DNA from: Metellina segmentata
Taxonomy: Eukaryota; Arthropoda; Arachnida; Araneae; Tetragnathidae
Reading direction: 5' to 3'
Length of the DNA stretch: 64,000 bases
Assembly: GCA_947359465.1 (NCBI GenBank)
Contig: OX375877.1
Coordinates: forward strand, 55,692,944-55,756,943
The notes beneath the pieces are model-generated. The model ran no database searches. It was not told the origin of the DNA and worked only from the letters and a program-made list of their open reading frames with translations. Below, piece after piece: positions 11,504 to 23,725 of this stretch; position 1 is the first letter of the stretch; every line of letters begins with the position of its first letter. A program made the position numbers and the translations under genes.

Positions 11504-12560
11504 GTAATCCAAAACAAATAAACAAGTCCGAGATTAATAGGGTATGTGACCACTCCTCATCCTCAACAAAGTTTCCAGTGTGTGACCATGCTTTACAGGA
11601 GGTGATCAACCGCTCCAGTGTCAAGTAATAGCCATTCCTCCTGTAGACGAATTTGTAACTCTATGAAAGTAGATGGGGGTTGGAAAAGTGCAGACACAGC
11701 ACGGCCGAGGGCATCCCAAAGATTTTCGATGTTATTAAGATCGGGCGAGTACGCCAGACAAACCATACGCACAATCCCTTCACTTTCCAGGTAGTCGTAG
11801 ACGATGCCAGCTCTATGGGGACGCGCATTATCATCCTTTAAAACTAAAGGACCAACTGCTTCAGCGTACAACATACTAGGACTGAGTGGTTTCTAGGACT
11901 TCATCCCGATACCGGACAGCCGTTCCAGAACCCGGTCTATAGGTGTGCAGGTCAGTGCTATATCCCAAAGGAATCGTGACCCATAACATGATGCTTCTAC
12001 CTCGGAATGTGTGATGCTCGATGATGTTGTGGGGTCGATTGTGTGTGCCTTGTTCTCTTCAGACTTGTACACGTTTGTCATCTAGCTCCAGGACAAATCT
12101 CGACTCATCCGTAGACATAACGTTATCCCAATCAGACACAGTCCAATTCACATGTTGTCGACACCACTTTAATCGTGCCCCTCTGGATTGGACAGATTGG
12201 ACACATACACGTGGTATCCGGGCGTAAAATCCATTCTTGTGTAACAATCGGCTAACAGTAGTGGCAGTTATCGTCTTACCAATGGAAGCTGAAACCACAT
12301 ATGTCACACGTGAGGAGGTCTCTCTTCGATTGCGCTTCGCTACAATAGCAATATATCTATCTTCCGCGGGGGTCGTAACCCTTGGGCGGCCGGCCACAGG
12401 TCTTCGCACAACTGTTTGGCTTGTTTGGAATTGTTTCCATAATCGTGAAATAACGGAATGATGAACGCCGAAGAAAAGAGCAACTTCAGAGATTGATTGC
12501 CCTCTTCATGGCATCACACATAACGCCATCGCGCACGATCTGCCATTCGTCTTCTGAAAA
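11504..12560 (-). pseudogene. Tc1/mariner transposase (Tcb2-like), broken
   Basis: Read on the minus strand, a helix-turn-helix region (FFGVHHSVISRLWKQFQ), a GRPRVTT linker and a DDE core follow in order: D in MSTDESRF, D in LKDDNARPHR, and the third acidic residue E in SPDLNNIENLW. It is a cut-and-paste transposase with many close relatives in spiders. Breaks: the N-terminal part is out of frame before about 12410; a TGA sits at 12059-12061 where the family has Trp; another frame change lies at about 11875-11895 before the second catalytic Asp. The C-terminal frame runs from 11874 to 11593. No clear terminal inverted repeat was found. Its low-coordinate end abuts the truncated third tandem unit. 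Confidence 0.85.
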
Positions 12561-13554
12561 CCATAGAAACACGTGTGTCTTGAAAATTAATCGTCGAAAG
12601 TTATAAACACAATTTTATCAGCACTTGTATCTAACTCCTCTAACCCTTCACAATTATGGTTTCTTATACGACTGCCTTTTTTCATATATCCCGACACGAA
12701 ACTTTAATTGGCTATTACATAACACATTTGTATACTTCCATCTACCTTTGCAGCAAATTGCAGTTTCTCAAATTCAGATTGGTTTCACGAATATAACACT
12801 TTTCTCTCCGTGCTTAAGTTTTGGCAGTGAGTGTATAGTTTTATGAATTTGTCTGGAATGAGACATAACATCATAACTTGAGCTCAGAGTTTGCATATTT
12901 TGCACATCTTTTTTTTTTTTTTGAGTCCCTAATGTTGATTGAAATCCGTATTGCGTGTTGTGTAGCAATTTAAAACATAAAATGCCTGAATTTGTTTTAC
13001 ATGTTTTTGCATATTTCGACTATTTTTCACTACTTTTAAACATGAATACAAAAAAAAAATTCACATTTTTTTCAAAGAGCTTTTTTCAGTGCGTTGTTTG
13101 GAACGACGATTTTCAGAAGCAAAACTCATTTGGGTTGGCTGGCCTAAACTTTTCTTGTTTACCCAAACATTAATAGACAATGATAAGGTAGTGGAACAGA
13201 AAAATTGCTTTCATTGTGGCTTCCAACTCATCCTTAATTTAATTAATTAATTAGGCATACATGTAATTCATTTCGGTTTTCACTCTTCACAAGGAAAATG
13301 ACATCGATTTTAAGTGTAAGCCACTTTTTGTAACCTAAGCTAAATACTTAGTCAATGTCAGTGACTGCTCAGTTGTGATTTACCCCTCCCTCTCACCACA
13401 TCTTTTTTTAAATAAAATATCATCTAAAAGAATAAATAAACTGAAAAAGCATTTCTCTCCGGTTTTAGAAATTAATACAAGTTTCGTGGATACAGATTTG
13501 TTTTATTCTTGTATATTTTAATAAACTTATAAAAAAACTGAACATGGCATAATA

Positions 13555-14430
13555 CTAGATTTTAAAGATGCTGGTTACAGTGGTGCTGGAATTGCACGAA
13601 GAATTGAAAGATCGAAGGCTGTAGTTAAACGCCTTTTCATTAATCCTGGTAGATATGGCACAAATCAGCGAACAGGAAGGCCAAAGATAATTTCTTCAAG
13701 GCATGAGAGGCAGATCCAGAGACTCGATTTAAAGTAAAAAAATGTCCTCTTCGCAAATTAAAGATGATATGCAGTTACCCTGTACCTGCCGAACATTAAG
13801 AAATGCACTCCATAGAAATCCGAATGTTGTGTAAAAGAAGTTAAAAGGAAAAGCTCCACTTTCAAATTGACATATTGATTCACGATTAAAGTTTACCCGG
13901 AAACATTTAACCGCTGTCATAAATTGGAATGTTGTGGTGGTTTCGGACGAAAGAAGTTTAATTTGGATTTCAGTTTTACTGGTACAATCTGGCTTAAAGA
14001 ACATCATATTTTTTCAAATGTCAATTCGGAGGGGGATCTGTGACAGTTTGGGTCGCATCTACAGACGGTGATTCAATTGAAATTGTTTTTGTCGATAACA
14101 AAATTAATCCAGTGTTATATCAGAACATGCTGGCAAATAGTTTGTTGCCAGTTACTCCTCTGATTTGGACATTTTAACAAAACAATGCATCTGTGCAGAC
14201 GTCGTGCTCCAAAAAATCTCCTGGATGAAGGCGAACGAGGTATACAATCTTTAATGATCATCTAGGAGCAAGAAAGTCTGATCTAAAAACCGCAATAAAA
14301 AACTCGTGGAACATTGCCACAGTCACATTCAATGCTGCGTCTGGTTCTATGAACTGACGATTAATACAAGTAATAGAAAAAAGAGGGTTTCACATGTATC
14401 ACTAACTAAAGAATAACTCATACCGACTGG
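13555..14430 (+). pseudogene. Degenerate Tc1-like transposase, second lineage
   Basis: On the plus strand the sequence reads DAGYSGAGIARRIERSK (paired-like DNA-binding domain), then GRPKIISSRHERQI, then a VVSDERS-type first-Asp region and a glycine-rich patch comparable to the GGGSVMVWA strand of Tc1 enzymes. Frames change repeatedly and several stops interrupt it, so it is an old copy. It differs in sequence and orientation from the neighbouring Tc1 element at 11504-12560 and is closer to the Tc3-like branch as far as can be judged by eye. Confidence 0.7.
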
Positions 14431-16560
14431 AAACTTTTTTCCAACATCGACTGTACAATAATTTCTCTAAGTTCTTATACAATTTTACATAATGTAACTA
14501 AACTAAAATGTATTTTACTGTGATTGCATTAAATCATGAAGTATCCTTACATTTCACAAAAATATGCATTTCATAAAAGTATAATTCCTATTTATTGTCT
14601 TATGTCTTTTTTTTGCGACGTTTTAATTTTATATACGACTGCATTTACAGAGATTTAATAATAATGTAACGATAGTGTGAAACAAAACATATTGCTTAGT
14701 TTGATAGTAATCGAATTGCTACGGAGATATCTCATTCAGACGGATACCGCAAGCTATCTGAGCACATTTTTGGTTACCGGGACGATGCATCAAGGTCACA
14801 CAAGAGTCAGGATACATCTCATACAGTCGTCCGCCATTCCAATTACTCGGGCGAGGTTGTGCCAAAATGTGAGCTGAGGGACCCCTAATAAATATTAGCT
14901 TACCAATTCTTCACCATCGTCTCATCTGACGTGGAAAAGTGTTTCTCCTCATTAATGAATGTTTCATGTGACAAAAAACAAAGCTTCACACACACACACA
15001 CACACACAAGATTGGAAACCTTAAAACTTCAAAAAAAAATCTGCAAGTTTCCTGCATGAATTTCGGACAAAATTTCTGCAGGAAACCTGCTGTTTTTTTG
15101 ACTGGTTTCCATTGTGGTGAAAAACTGCTGGTGCCATCTGGTGGTGAGATGAGCTACAACATTATTTTTGATTAAAAAAAAAGAATTTCGTGGATTCGAA
15201 ACCGAGACCATGGGATCCCGAGTATAATGTTATTAGGCCTTAAGAGACTTATCCAAGAGTGGTGAATTAATGTAGTGTTTGCTTTTTCTCTGTTTTGGAC
15301 TAGTGTTTTTTTTCGCTACGAATGCATTGAAAATGGTTAAAATTTTGTTTGGAGGGATTTAATACTTTTATAAAATAAGCAACCAGTTGATATATTGCAT
15401 AATATAAAAACTTATCACACATTATTGGTGTGTGGTAGGAATTTCCTGTCTTCACATTTGAATTTAGCATTGAAAATATTCTGAAAATGTTAACATCTCA
15501 TACAACAAATTCATTACAGATTAGTTTCATAATTCCAAGATTTATACAAACGATTTCTGTTGTTGGGAGTTAGTATAACAGACTAAACTCAGATATTTGG
15601 TACGTTCGAGAAATACAATATATGCGTTGAAATATAAATTTTAATCGAAGGTTGGCCAGCAGAATCTAATTCCAAGTTTACATTTTTTGGTGGGACTGAA
15701 AAATGAAATAAACAGCAATAATTGCTTTTTTTTACTATGGAAAAATTTCACTCTATTTTGAAGAAATTATTTACTATAAAATTAATTGTAATTAAACATA
15801 TTAGTTGATAAACTATCTAAACATAAATAAATAGGTGTAGTACACGTGTATGATGAACTTTAAAAGTTATTGAAAAATCTGCAGCAAATTTTTGAAGAAA
15901 ACAAAGAGGAGCTCTTAAAGTTGTAAAGTATTTTGTTTTCATAACTGCAGTTTTTATGAAAACAAAGCTTTAACTTCAAACTTCATTTTATTTCCTTCAT
16001 AAAAACTGCAGTTTTTATGAAGGAATAATGAAATTGCAAATCTTATTAATTTAATTTCAGAAAAACTGCAATACTAATGAAGGAAACCATTATTCCTTCA
16101 AACCCTCTGCATTTTCTCTGCGTAAAATCTATATTTATCTAACTACCTTCAAAAAACCTGCATTCACCTCTAAAAATCCTTCAAAATTGATCTTTTTTTT
16201 GGAGGAAAGATGGTGATGATTTTTTTAATGGTCAATGTAATTTCAATTAGTTGCAAACGTTGAGTGATGTAACTAGGCTAATTTCGGCCCGGGGCAACAA
16301 ATCGCCGTAGCAACCACTACCAACTAAGCAAACTACCCCCCCCCCTTCCCCGACGTTACCTGTTATAGCCACAGCACATTAATTCCATAATTCTAATTTT
16401 TAAATTCAACTCTTTAATGGTAGACTTGATTTCAAAGGTTAATCGATTGATTTGCAGCAATTTCATTTTTTGTAGCAATCACCGGGAGTTAGCGAGCAGT
16501 GGTCACACCAGACGCCATGATAAGAACTGTCACGGGCAACGCCGTGCTGACCACGCAGTG
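14431..16560. other. Non-coding, simple repeats and palindromes
   Basis: No gene recognised. It contains a short CA microsatellite (about 14989-15009) and, from 15000 to 16150, a cluster of related CTGCAG/TTCCTTCA motifs, including the 34-bp palindrome at 15992-16025. A C-rich run lies near 16336-16345. The 14690-14880 patch is less AT-rich but matches nothing I know. Confidence 0.55.
15992..16025. repeat. Perfect 34-bp palindrome centred on CTGCAG
   Basis: TTCCTTCATAAAAACTG is followed directly by its reverse complement. The half-site TTCCTTCA(T)...CTGCA recurs in both orientations across 15890-16170, so it seems part of a decayed inverted-repeat element rather than an isolated palindrome. 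Confidence 0.75.
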
Positions 16561-16797
16561 GCTAGTCGGAAATAAATAAAAAAATCAGATCTATATGCAC
16601 ATCTGAAAAGTATAACATAAGTTCTTAGACATCATCCCGATATCTCTGGCTGGTCACAGATTCTATTTTGAAAACGTGTAGGGGCGTACGTCCATCGATC
16701 TTTATTCAACCCCACACCTGCACTACCAAGAAGGTCACTTTCCATATTTTTAGGAAGAAAATTTCAGGTTACTGACTCCCTCCAGATGTAAAAACGC
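16560..16797 (-). pseudogene. Third Tc1-like transposase, C-terminal half
   Basis: Minus-strand translation gives RFYIWRES, then GRTPLHVF and SVTSQRYRDDV, the central part of a Tc1 DDE domain. Stops and shifts show decay. It continues the fragment at 23563-23725: bringing the two together with a single TAA keeps the reading frame across the junction. The element at 16801-23559 therefore inserted into this transposase. Similarity ends near 16570, before the second catalytic Asp. Confidence 0.75.
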
Positions 16798-17449
16798 TTA
16801 CGGCCTTATTCACAAGTCTCAAGTTAAGTCGAGGATCATCAAGAACCGTATTCTCAAACGGTGGGGTAAGTGATCCAAGGATTAAAATGATACGCTCGCT
16901 GTGATTGGCTACTGCCGTTTCCCCACAATCACGTGATATTGTTAACAATATTTGGTACGACGCCGGAATCTGCATTGATACTAGTCAATCCCCTAACTCG
17001 CCGGCAGAATAAATTCCAAATTGTGATTAAATACAACTCATACGGCATTTTAATTTAGGTTTGGAAAAAGAAATGCTAAAGCATGTAATTTCAAATTAGA
17101 CTTTTATGGAAACATAAATTTTGCAAGAAAGAATTGTTCACAATAGCTTTAAAAATTAATGTAATCCGATTATTTTTGTACTTGTCAGTATGGGTGTGTG
17201 TTGTTGTAAAGATAAGTAACAGTTGCACTGTCAATTTTCTTTCATTTTCGTAATAAATCCACAAAATCAATTTTATTTCACAACGAATTTGTATCTGCCA
17301 TGGTCATATTCTCTGTTGAATATCGTTTGCAGGGAAGAAAATATAAGAAAACTATTTCCTTTCTGACGCCACGGTTCCTCCAGCTCGAGAGAGATTGCCT
17401 TCTCTTATGTATTATAGAGCTAACTTGTAAATAGATAAATGTATAATAT

Positions 17450-17809
17450 TGTAGCGAAACTTATTCACTTCATTTGAAAATCAAGGCTCAGTCGGTATTG
17501 CACCTTACTGCGAATCGGAAGGTACGGAGTTCCAATCCCACTAGAGGCAAGTGGCCTAAAAGTAGATTTCATTTTAAAGTTTCCTTTCTGTTTGTTTCTC
17601 ACTTCTTCAGTAATATACTTATGTTAATTTCTAGAACTTTCGAATTCTCGAATGTTCGATTCATTTTCGGAAAAGGTATAAAAGGAGATGTATCACTCAG
17701 TTCAAGTGAATAATAAAGTCTCGAGTTGAGATCAGTAATCTTTGTCCTCGCTTGCCTTTTGCAAATATACACGAAGAGGTTAGCTTACCTATAATAAATC
17801 TACACGACA
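17450..17809 (+). repeat. 5' LTR of nested Ty3/Gypsy element
   Basis: Begins TGTAGCGAAAC and ends ACACGACA (TG...CA). It is 360 bp, equal in length to the 3' LTR, with about five differences seen by eye. The target duplication ATAT lies at 17446-17449. Four bases after its end, TGGTGGAGGCGCCGGG (17814-17829) looks like a tRNA primer-binding site. The LTR holds a candidate TATA region (GGTATAAAAGGAG, about 17674) upstream of the AATAAAG motif. Confidence 0.93.
17484..17550 (+). promoter_or_regulatory. tRNA-like A-box/B-box module inside the LTR
   Basis: AGGCTCAGTCGG (17484-17495) matches the Pol III A-box consensus at nearly every position, and GAGTTCCAATCC (17527-17538) resembles a B-box with about two mismatches. 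Their spacing is that of a tRNA gene. The same module is in the 3' LTR at about 22747-22814. It could be a captured tRNA or SINE head; activity is not shown. Confidence 0.45.
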
Positions 17810-17929
17810 TTTTTGGTGGAGGCGCCGGGTAAAATAAATACGTCGGAAGAACTTCGCAGAAGTCTACGTCTTCAAGGACTCCCTCCTGAGTTTGGCTCTT
17901 TACCGAATCCAAGTAGAGGCCCGAGGAAA

Positions 17930-19127
17930 ATGTCTGACCATGAAGACACCGAGCAAAAGCTCCCAGTTGCCAGCTCCGCTCCAGTCACCATCGCACCAGT
18001 TCCGTTCCTGACCTACCAGCCACCCAGAAGTCCATGCATATTCTCTGGAGACGACCAACCAGATGTTCGCCGGTGGCTCAAGGACTTTCAACGAATCGCC
18101 AGCCGTTGGGACGACAGATGTGTCTGGAAAACGTCATATTCTACCTCGCCGGAACAGCCCGACAATGGTTTGATAACAATGAGGACACTTTTACTGATTG
18201 GACTTCGTTCAGAAATTCCCTGAACAACACGTTTTGCCAAACAGATGACATAAAGCGTCAAGCTGAGAGACTGTTGGTTACACGTGCTCAACAAACTGGC
18301 GAGACGTCTGAATCATACATCCAAGACGTACTCGCTCTCTGCCGAAAAGTTGATCCTTCCATGCCAGATGTCGAGAAAGTAGCATGAAGGGGATTGCAGA
18401 GGACTTGCACCAGATCCTATTGGTTCAGGACTATGAGACCGTCGATGCTTTTGTGAAACGCTGCCGTCAAATAGAAAGCCTCCGACGAAGACGTATCACC
18501 CGACCAAGATTCCAGAGGCTGCCAAACGTTTCTGCAGTTTCAGCCGAAACAGACATTGGTGATATAAGATCGCTGGTACGAACAATTGTCAGGGAAGAGC
18601 TTCAAAAGCTCTTGCCGGAAGTGCAAAACTACACGAACGACGACCCTGCATCACCAACGGACGTTGCATCTCTGGTCCGGGAAGAAGTTATGGAAGCTCT
18701 AGCACCACTCACAGGTCCAAGAAGACGCAACGGCCCTCCCCGAGTTTCAGTTCCAGTTAGGTCACAGCCAAGACGTTAGGCCAGAAACAGCGCCGTTCCG
18801 CAGCGTAAGACAGACCTGTGGAGAGCTGCCAATAATGTGCCTATCTGCTACCATTGCGGACGCCCAGGACACGTGCTGAGGTACTGTAGGGAGAGACGAC
18901 AAATACTTGCAGATACAAGAGCCCTCAGAGCATCTAACCCTCGACGAGAAATTGACACTGAGTCCCTACACAGCTTTGACGACAACTATGCACAACATGT
19001 GCAGCCTACTTCTTCCAGTTTCAGAAGTAGTTCACCATACCCTCGCCGCTCCTTCAACCGCCGACAGTCACAGTCGCCTGTTCGCCGCTCCAGCCGTTCT
19101 CCACGTCGACCAAATGAGGAAAACTAA
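17930..19127 (+). pseudogene. gag: Gag of nested Gypsy, three frames
   Basis: Structural capsid/nucleocapsid gene. The start is taken as ATG 17930 (MSDHEDTEQ), not the TTG in the primer site. Capsid-like sequence (DVRRWLKDFQR ... AGTARQWFDN ... ESYIQDVLALCRKVD) passes through two frameshifts, near 18110 and near 18380. A TAG at 18777-18779 interrupts the third frame, which then continues into a CCHC zinc knuckle (CYHCGRPGHVLRYC) and an Arg/Ser-rich tail. The gene cannot make a full Gag as written. Confidence 0.85.
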
Positions 19128-19192
19128 CTCAGGCGACCTGTCCAGGAGGTAAGGCCGCAGTTGAAGAAAATCCTCCGACGTATACTACAACC

Positions 19193-19547
19193 AAGTTAAA
19201 GAAAAATTCCACCTATATCACAGTGAATGGACAATGTGTAAAAGCCCTTGTTGATTCTGGTGCCGATTACTCAGTCATATCTGAAGAATTACGCGTACAA
19301 TTGAATACTCCTATGTTTACTGAGGATGGACCTGTACTGAAAACTGCCTGTGGAAAATCTGTAGCCGCCTCAGGACGCTGTGTATTAAAAGTCGACTTGA
19401 ATAGGACTGTGAAACCGTTTGAATTTCTGGTATTTCCACAGTGTAGCCACTAAATGATACTTGGATGAGACTTTTTCCGTGCCACTGATGCTGTCATAGA
19501 TTGCGGAAATGAAGAACTTCAACTTGCAGAAATCCTTCCAGACAACC
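19193..19547 (+). pseudogene. Retropepsin (protease) region of nested Gypsy
   Basis: Aspartic protease segment with the active-site motif LVDSGADYSVIS. Two stops (TAA at 19451-19453 and a TGA about five codons later, where the family has GWDFF) break the C-terminal part. It lies between Gag and RT as in other Ty3/Gypsy elements. Confidence 0.8.
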
Positions 19548-19549
19548 AA

Positions 19550-22500
19550 GTGTCAAGTAAATCAGATTGCTCTTGCACCTTGTTTGCCGCAACAGATTAC
19601 GTAATTGAAGCCAATTCGACAAAGCAAATATGTACTCTTAATCCAGAAATTCCAGAAGCAGATAAAGCTATGATTATTGGTAATACGATTCTCACGTGTG
19701 AAAGAGATCTGTCTATACCAGCCTCAATCGTTAACGTTGAAAATGGCTGTTGTAAAATATGGGTTACAAATGTCTCTCAACTAACCCAACTGATACCAAA
19801 GGGAATGAACATAGCTTGCTTAACGACAGTAACAAACGATGCAATTTGTTCTTTAAATGATGAAGTTCGAGAAGGTTCTAAGAGACACAATTCCAGAAGG
19901 CGATTAAAACGAGAAACATTTAAAGAACTTTTAGATACTAAGCTGACTACTATTGAAGAAGACGAGTTATTGAATCTGCTGGAAGAATTTAGTGACATTT
20001 TCGACTTTAACAGGCAATTGAAGAAATCCAGTGGTAATTCTGTGAAACACAAGATCGACACAGGTGACAACGTCCCAATCAAGCAGAGACCTTACCGTAT
20101 ATCAGCCACTGATAGACGAGTGATTGGAGACGAAGTACAACGGATGCTAAAAGAAGACGTGATACAGCCATCAACCAGTCCATGGTCATCTCCAGTCGTA
20201 CTTGTGAAAAAGAAAAATGGTGAATGGCGCTTTTGTGTCGATAACAGAAGATTGAACAAGGTCACTAAAAAAGACGTCTATCCACTACCACGCATCGACG
20301 ACGCTTTGGATTGCCTAGCTGGTGCACAAATTTTCTCTATGATGGATTTAAAGTCCGGCTACTGGCAAATAGAGGTTGATGATAAAGATAGAGAAAAGAC
20401 AGCCTTTGTAACGTCAGATGGTCTTTATGAATTTAAAGTCATGCCATTCGGATTATGTAACGCCCCCGCTACATTTGAACGGATGATGGACACGGTACTA
20501 CGAGGCCTGAAGTGGAATATCTGTCTTTGCTACCTAGATGACATCATTGTGTATGCACCGAATTTCCAAGAACATCAAATACGCTTGAGGAAAGTTTTGA
20601 AATGCATCCAAGAGGCCGGACTGACACTAAATTCCACCAAATGCTCATTTGGCAAAAAGAAACTGACGATACTGGGACACCTTGTTGATCAACATGGAAT
20701 CTATCCCGATCCACAAAAGATAGCCGCTGTAAAGAATTTTCCTGTTCCAGAAAATATCGCAGATGTTCGAAGTTTTCTGGGCCTGTGCTCGTATTACCGA
20801 CGATTTGTCAAAAAATTCGCTGATATTGCAAAACCCCTGCATGATTTATTGAAGAAAGATGTGAAGTTTTCTTGGAGTACTTCACAGAAGGAATCTTTTT
20901 CAACTCTTAAAAAAATTACTAACAAGTGAACCTGTTTTGGGGCATTTCCTTCGAAATGCAGAAACAAAGATACATTCAGACGCTAGTGGTTATGGCATCG
21001 GTGCAGTACTAATACAGATCCAAGATGATAAGGAAAGACCAATAGCCTACGCATCCAGGTCCCTGACAGTCGCTGAAAAGAACTATTCTACAACCGAAAA
21101 GGAGTGCCTTGCTGTCGTCTGGTCGATCAGTAAATTCAGACCATATCTCTTCGGAAAAACCTTTACCGTAGTAACGGATCACCACTCTTTGTGCTGGCTA
21201 GCCAATGTTAAGGACCCATCTGGAAGACTTGCACGATGGGCTTTAAGGTTGCAGGAGTACGACATCACCATAGTCTACAAGAGCGGTCACAAACATTCCG
21301 ATGCCGATTCGCTGTCGAGAAAGCCTCTTCTCGAAACAGTAAACGAAAACGGTGATGAAATCCCCTTCCTTTCAGCCATCACAGATTACAGAAAAGAGCA
21401 GCTAAAAGATAAGCAGCTGAAGCCCATAATTAAAATTCTTAAAAGAGGTGACGGATACCGAAGTTATCAACTTAGAAACGGTGTGGTTTACAAAAGAAAC
21501 TATGATCCTATGGGACAGCAATGGCTCTTGGTCGTGCCGAAACAACTCCGCAGTTATGTCTTAAAGAGTCTTCATGATGCCCCAACCGCCGGTCACCTCG
21601 GATTCGCCAAAACCTACGACCGAATAAGGAGGAAATTCTATTGGCCAGGACTATATGGGAGCACACGCCGATATGTGTCTCATTGTCGAGAATGTCAAAG
21701 ACGAAAATCTCCATCGCAATTGCACCGGGACAACTTCATCCGATCAGACCCCCTGACATACCATTTGCCAAAATTGGGATTGATCTACTTGGACGCTTTC
21801 CAGTTACCCGAAACGGAAACCGCTGGATCATTGTTTGTACAGATTACCTTACGAGGTTTACAATCACAAAAGCATTACCAACTGCTGAGGCCACGGAAAT
21901 CGCTAAATTTATAGTCGAAGACATCATACTGAAGCACGGTGCTCCCAGAGAAATGATAAGTGATCGAGGACGTTCCTTCTTATCCAATATTGTGAAAGAC
22001 ATCAATCAATTGTGCCAGACGTCTCATCTTCTGACAACATCCTACCATCCACAAACCAATGGCTTGACAGAAAGATTTAACAAGACATTAGCAGACATGC
22101 TGTCCATGTACGTAGACGTCGAGCAAAGAAATTGGGATACCATACTACCCTTTGTGACTTTCGCCTACAATTCGGCAAAACAAGACACCACAGGGTTCAG
22201 TCCATTTTTTCTCGTTCATGGCAGAGATATCCAGACACCACTAGACGTAATTCTTCCGCTCAATACAGAAAATCCCGACGATAATTACGTGCAACATCTG
22301 ATCACCAGGGCAGATGAAGCTAGACAGCTTGCAAAAATCCACATCCTTGACGCTCAACAAACTGATAAACGACGATATGACGAGAGACATCGACCAGTCA
22401 ACTACAACATCGGAGACTTAGTTTGGGTCTTTACTCCAGTACGAAAGGTTGGACTGTCCGAAAAGCTCCTAAGACGTTATTTCGGACCATATCGAATAAC

Positions 22501-22702
22501 ACGGCGACTATCTGACGTAACATACGAAGTAGAAAGTATGGAAGAGAATAGCAGACGGCGGATCTCCAAAGATGTAGTCCACGTCCTTAGGTTAAAACCC
22601 TATCTTGATCCAAATAAACAACTAGATGACGGAAGAGAGATTTCCAGGGCACCTGTTACGAGGAGCCAGATCAGTCTGCAGCGGTACGCTGCTTCGTCTT
22701 AA
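19550..22702 (+). pseudogene. pol: Pol of nested Gypsy: RT, RNase H, integrase
   Basis: Order RT-RH-IN, diagnostic of Ty3/Gypsy. RT (19550-20929) carries the catalytic YLDD box (CYLDDIIVYA). RNase H (20937-21350) has HSDASGYGIGAV, TEKEC and VTDHHSL. Integrase has an HHCC finger (HDAPTAGHLGFAKTYD ... HCREC), D in VCTDYLTRF, D in SDRGRSF and E in NGLTERFNK, and a FGPY motif near the end. Two frameshifts break it, one in the A-run near 20910 and one near 21725 between the finger and the core. It ends in TAA just before the polypurine tract at 22701-22713. There is no envelope. Confidence 0.92.
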
Positions 22703-22713
22703 GGAGGGGGAAA

Positions 22714-23073
22714 TGTAGCGAAACTTATTCACTTCGTCTGAAAATCGAGGCTCAGTCGGTATTGCACCTTACTGCGAATCGGAAGGTACGGAGTTCCAAT
22801 CCCACTAGAGGCAAGTGGCCTAAAAGTAAATTTCATTTTAAAGTTTCCTTTCTGTTTGTTTCTCACTTCTTCAGTAATATACTTATGTTAATTTCTAGAA
22901 CTTTCGAATTCTCGAATGTTCGATTCATTTTCGGAAAAGGTATAAAAGGAGATGTATCACTCAGTTCAAGTGAATAATAAAGTCTCGAGTTGAGATCAGT
23001 AATCTTTGTCCTCGCTTGCCTTTTGCAAATATACACGAAGAGGTTAGCTTACCTATAATAAATATACACGACA
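22714..23073 (+). repeat. 3' LTR of nested Ty3/Gypsy element
   Basis: 360 bp, TGTAGCG...ACGACA, preceded by the polypurine tract AAGGAGGGGGAAA and followed by ATAT (23074-23077), the second copy of the target duplication. The few LTR differences suggest a fairly recent insertion, yet gag and pol are broken. Confidence 0.93.
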
Positions 23074-23131
23074 ATATCAATAAAAAATATTATTAGAACC
23101 TTGAGAAACCGGTGTGTTGCTCACCCAATAC

Positions 23132-23194
23132 TAACGTTCGCCCTATCATTGAATCTACTCTGGCGAGTAGAATTCAATGATATAGCGAACGTTA
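23132..23194. repeat. Imperfect hairpin, 27-28 nt arms
   Basis: TAACGTTCGCCCTATCATTG... pairs with ...TATAGCGAACGTTA across an 8-nt loop, with about three mismatches or bulges. It lies in the right half of the Harbinger-like element. Confidence 0.7.
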
Positions 23195-23562
23195 TAGTTT
23201 GAAACAGAACACATCTGTAAATATCTATTTTATATAAAATGTTATTTTCTTGTTCCGATTCATATAAGATGAGATAAATTGAATAATACTGAATTCGCGT
23301 CATTTTAAGAATACAGAAATTTAGTACAAAAAAAAAAGAGTGTCGTCCATTTTGTTTCTTTAAGTTTCTTCTTTCTCTCGAAAGTAAAACGCATGCGTTA
23401 CACTCAACCCACAGTTAATTCGCCGATTTTGGTGGATCAAAATGTAATACCGAAAAGGCTGTTTGAAACATGGATCAGACATTGTAAATACGGTTTTTTT
23501 TCTATATTCCTGGGATTATCATTAATCCGCTGGTTAACTTAGACTTGTGAATACGGCCGTTA

Positions 23563-23725
23563 GTATCAGATGCTAAACTAAACCCCGAGTCATCAGTCAA
23601 GAGTATATGGGTCTATTCGTGTTGTCTCCAGTTTGAATGTTCTTTGCACCAATTTAATCGATCCATGTAGTGTTGTGAAGACAATGAAGCTGTTCTGATT
23701 ATATTAATTATTGATTCCTTTTTAT
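23563..23725 (-). pseudogene. Third Tc1-like transposase, central fragment
   Basis: Minus-strand reading gives DRLNWCKEHSNWRQHE, a stop, then LLTDDSGFSLASD, matching the first-Asp region of Tc1 enzymes (family form: WTDESRFSL). The fragment ends exactly at the TTA duplication of the Harbinger-like element and continues at 16797. Confidence 0.75.

Larger units (their letters stand above)
16801..23559. mobile_element. PIF/Harbinger-like element, host of a nested Gypsy
   Basis: Terminal inverted repeats are CGGCCTTATTCACAAGTC... at 16801 and, reversed, CGGCCGTATTCACAAGTC... ending at 23559, about 25 of 27 bases alike. A 3-bp target duplication TTA lies on both sides (16798-16800 and 23560-23562), which fits the PIF/Harbinger superfamily. 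Without the Gypsy insertion (17450-23073 plus one ATAT copy) the element is about 1.13 kb and I see no transposase, so it is probably non-autonomous. Its right half contains a hairpin at 23132-23194. Confidence 0.7.

Noticed and set aside
12021..12461. Plus-strand open frames over the first Tc1 element
   Set aside because: They lie opposite the transposase, which has clear DDE motifs on the minus strand.
17484..17550. A functional tRNA gene
   Set aside because: Only the two box regions fit; no full cloverleaf could be drawn and it lies within an LTR.
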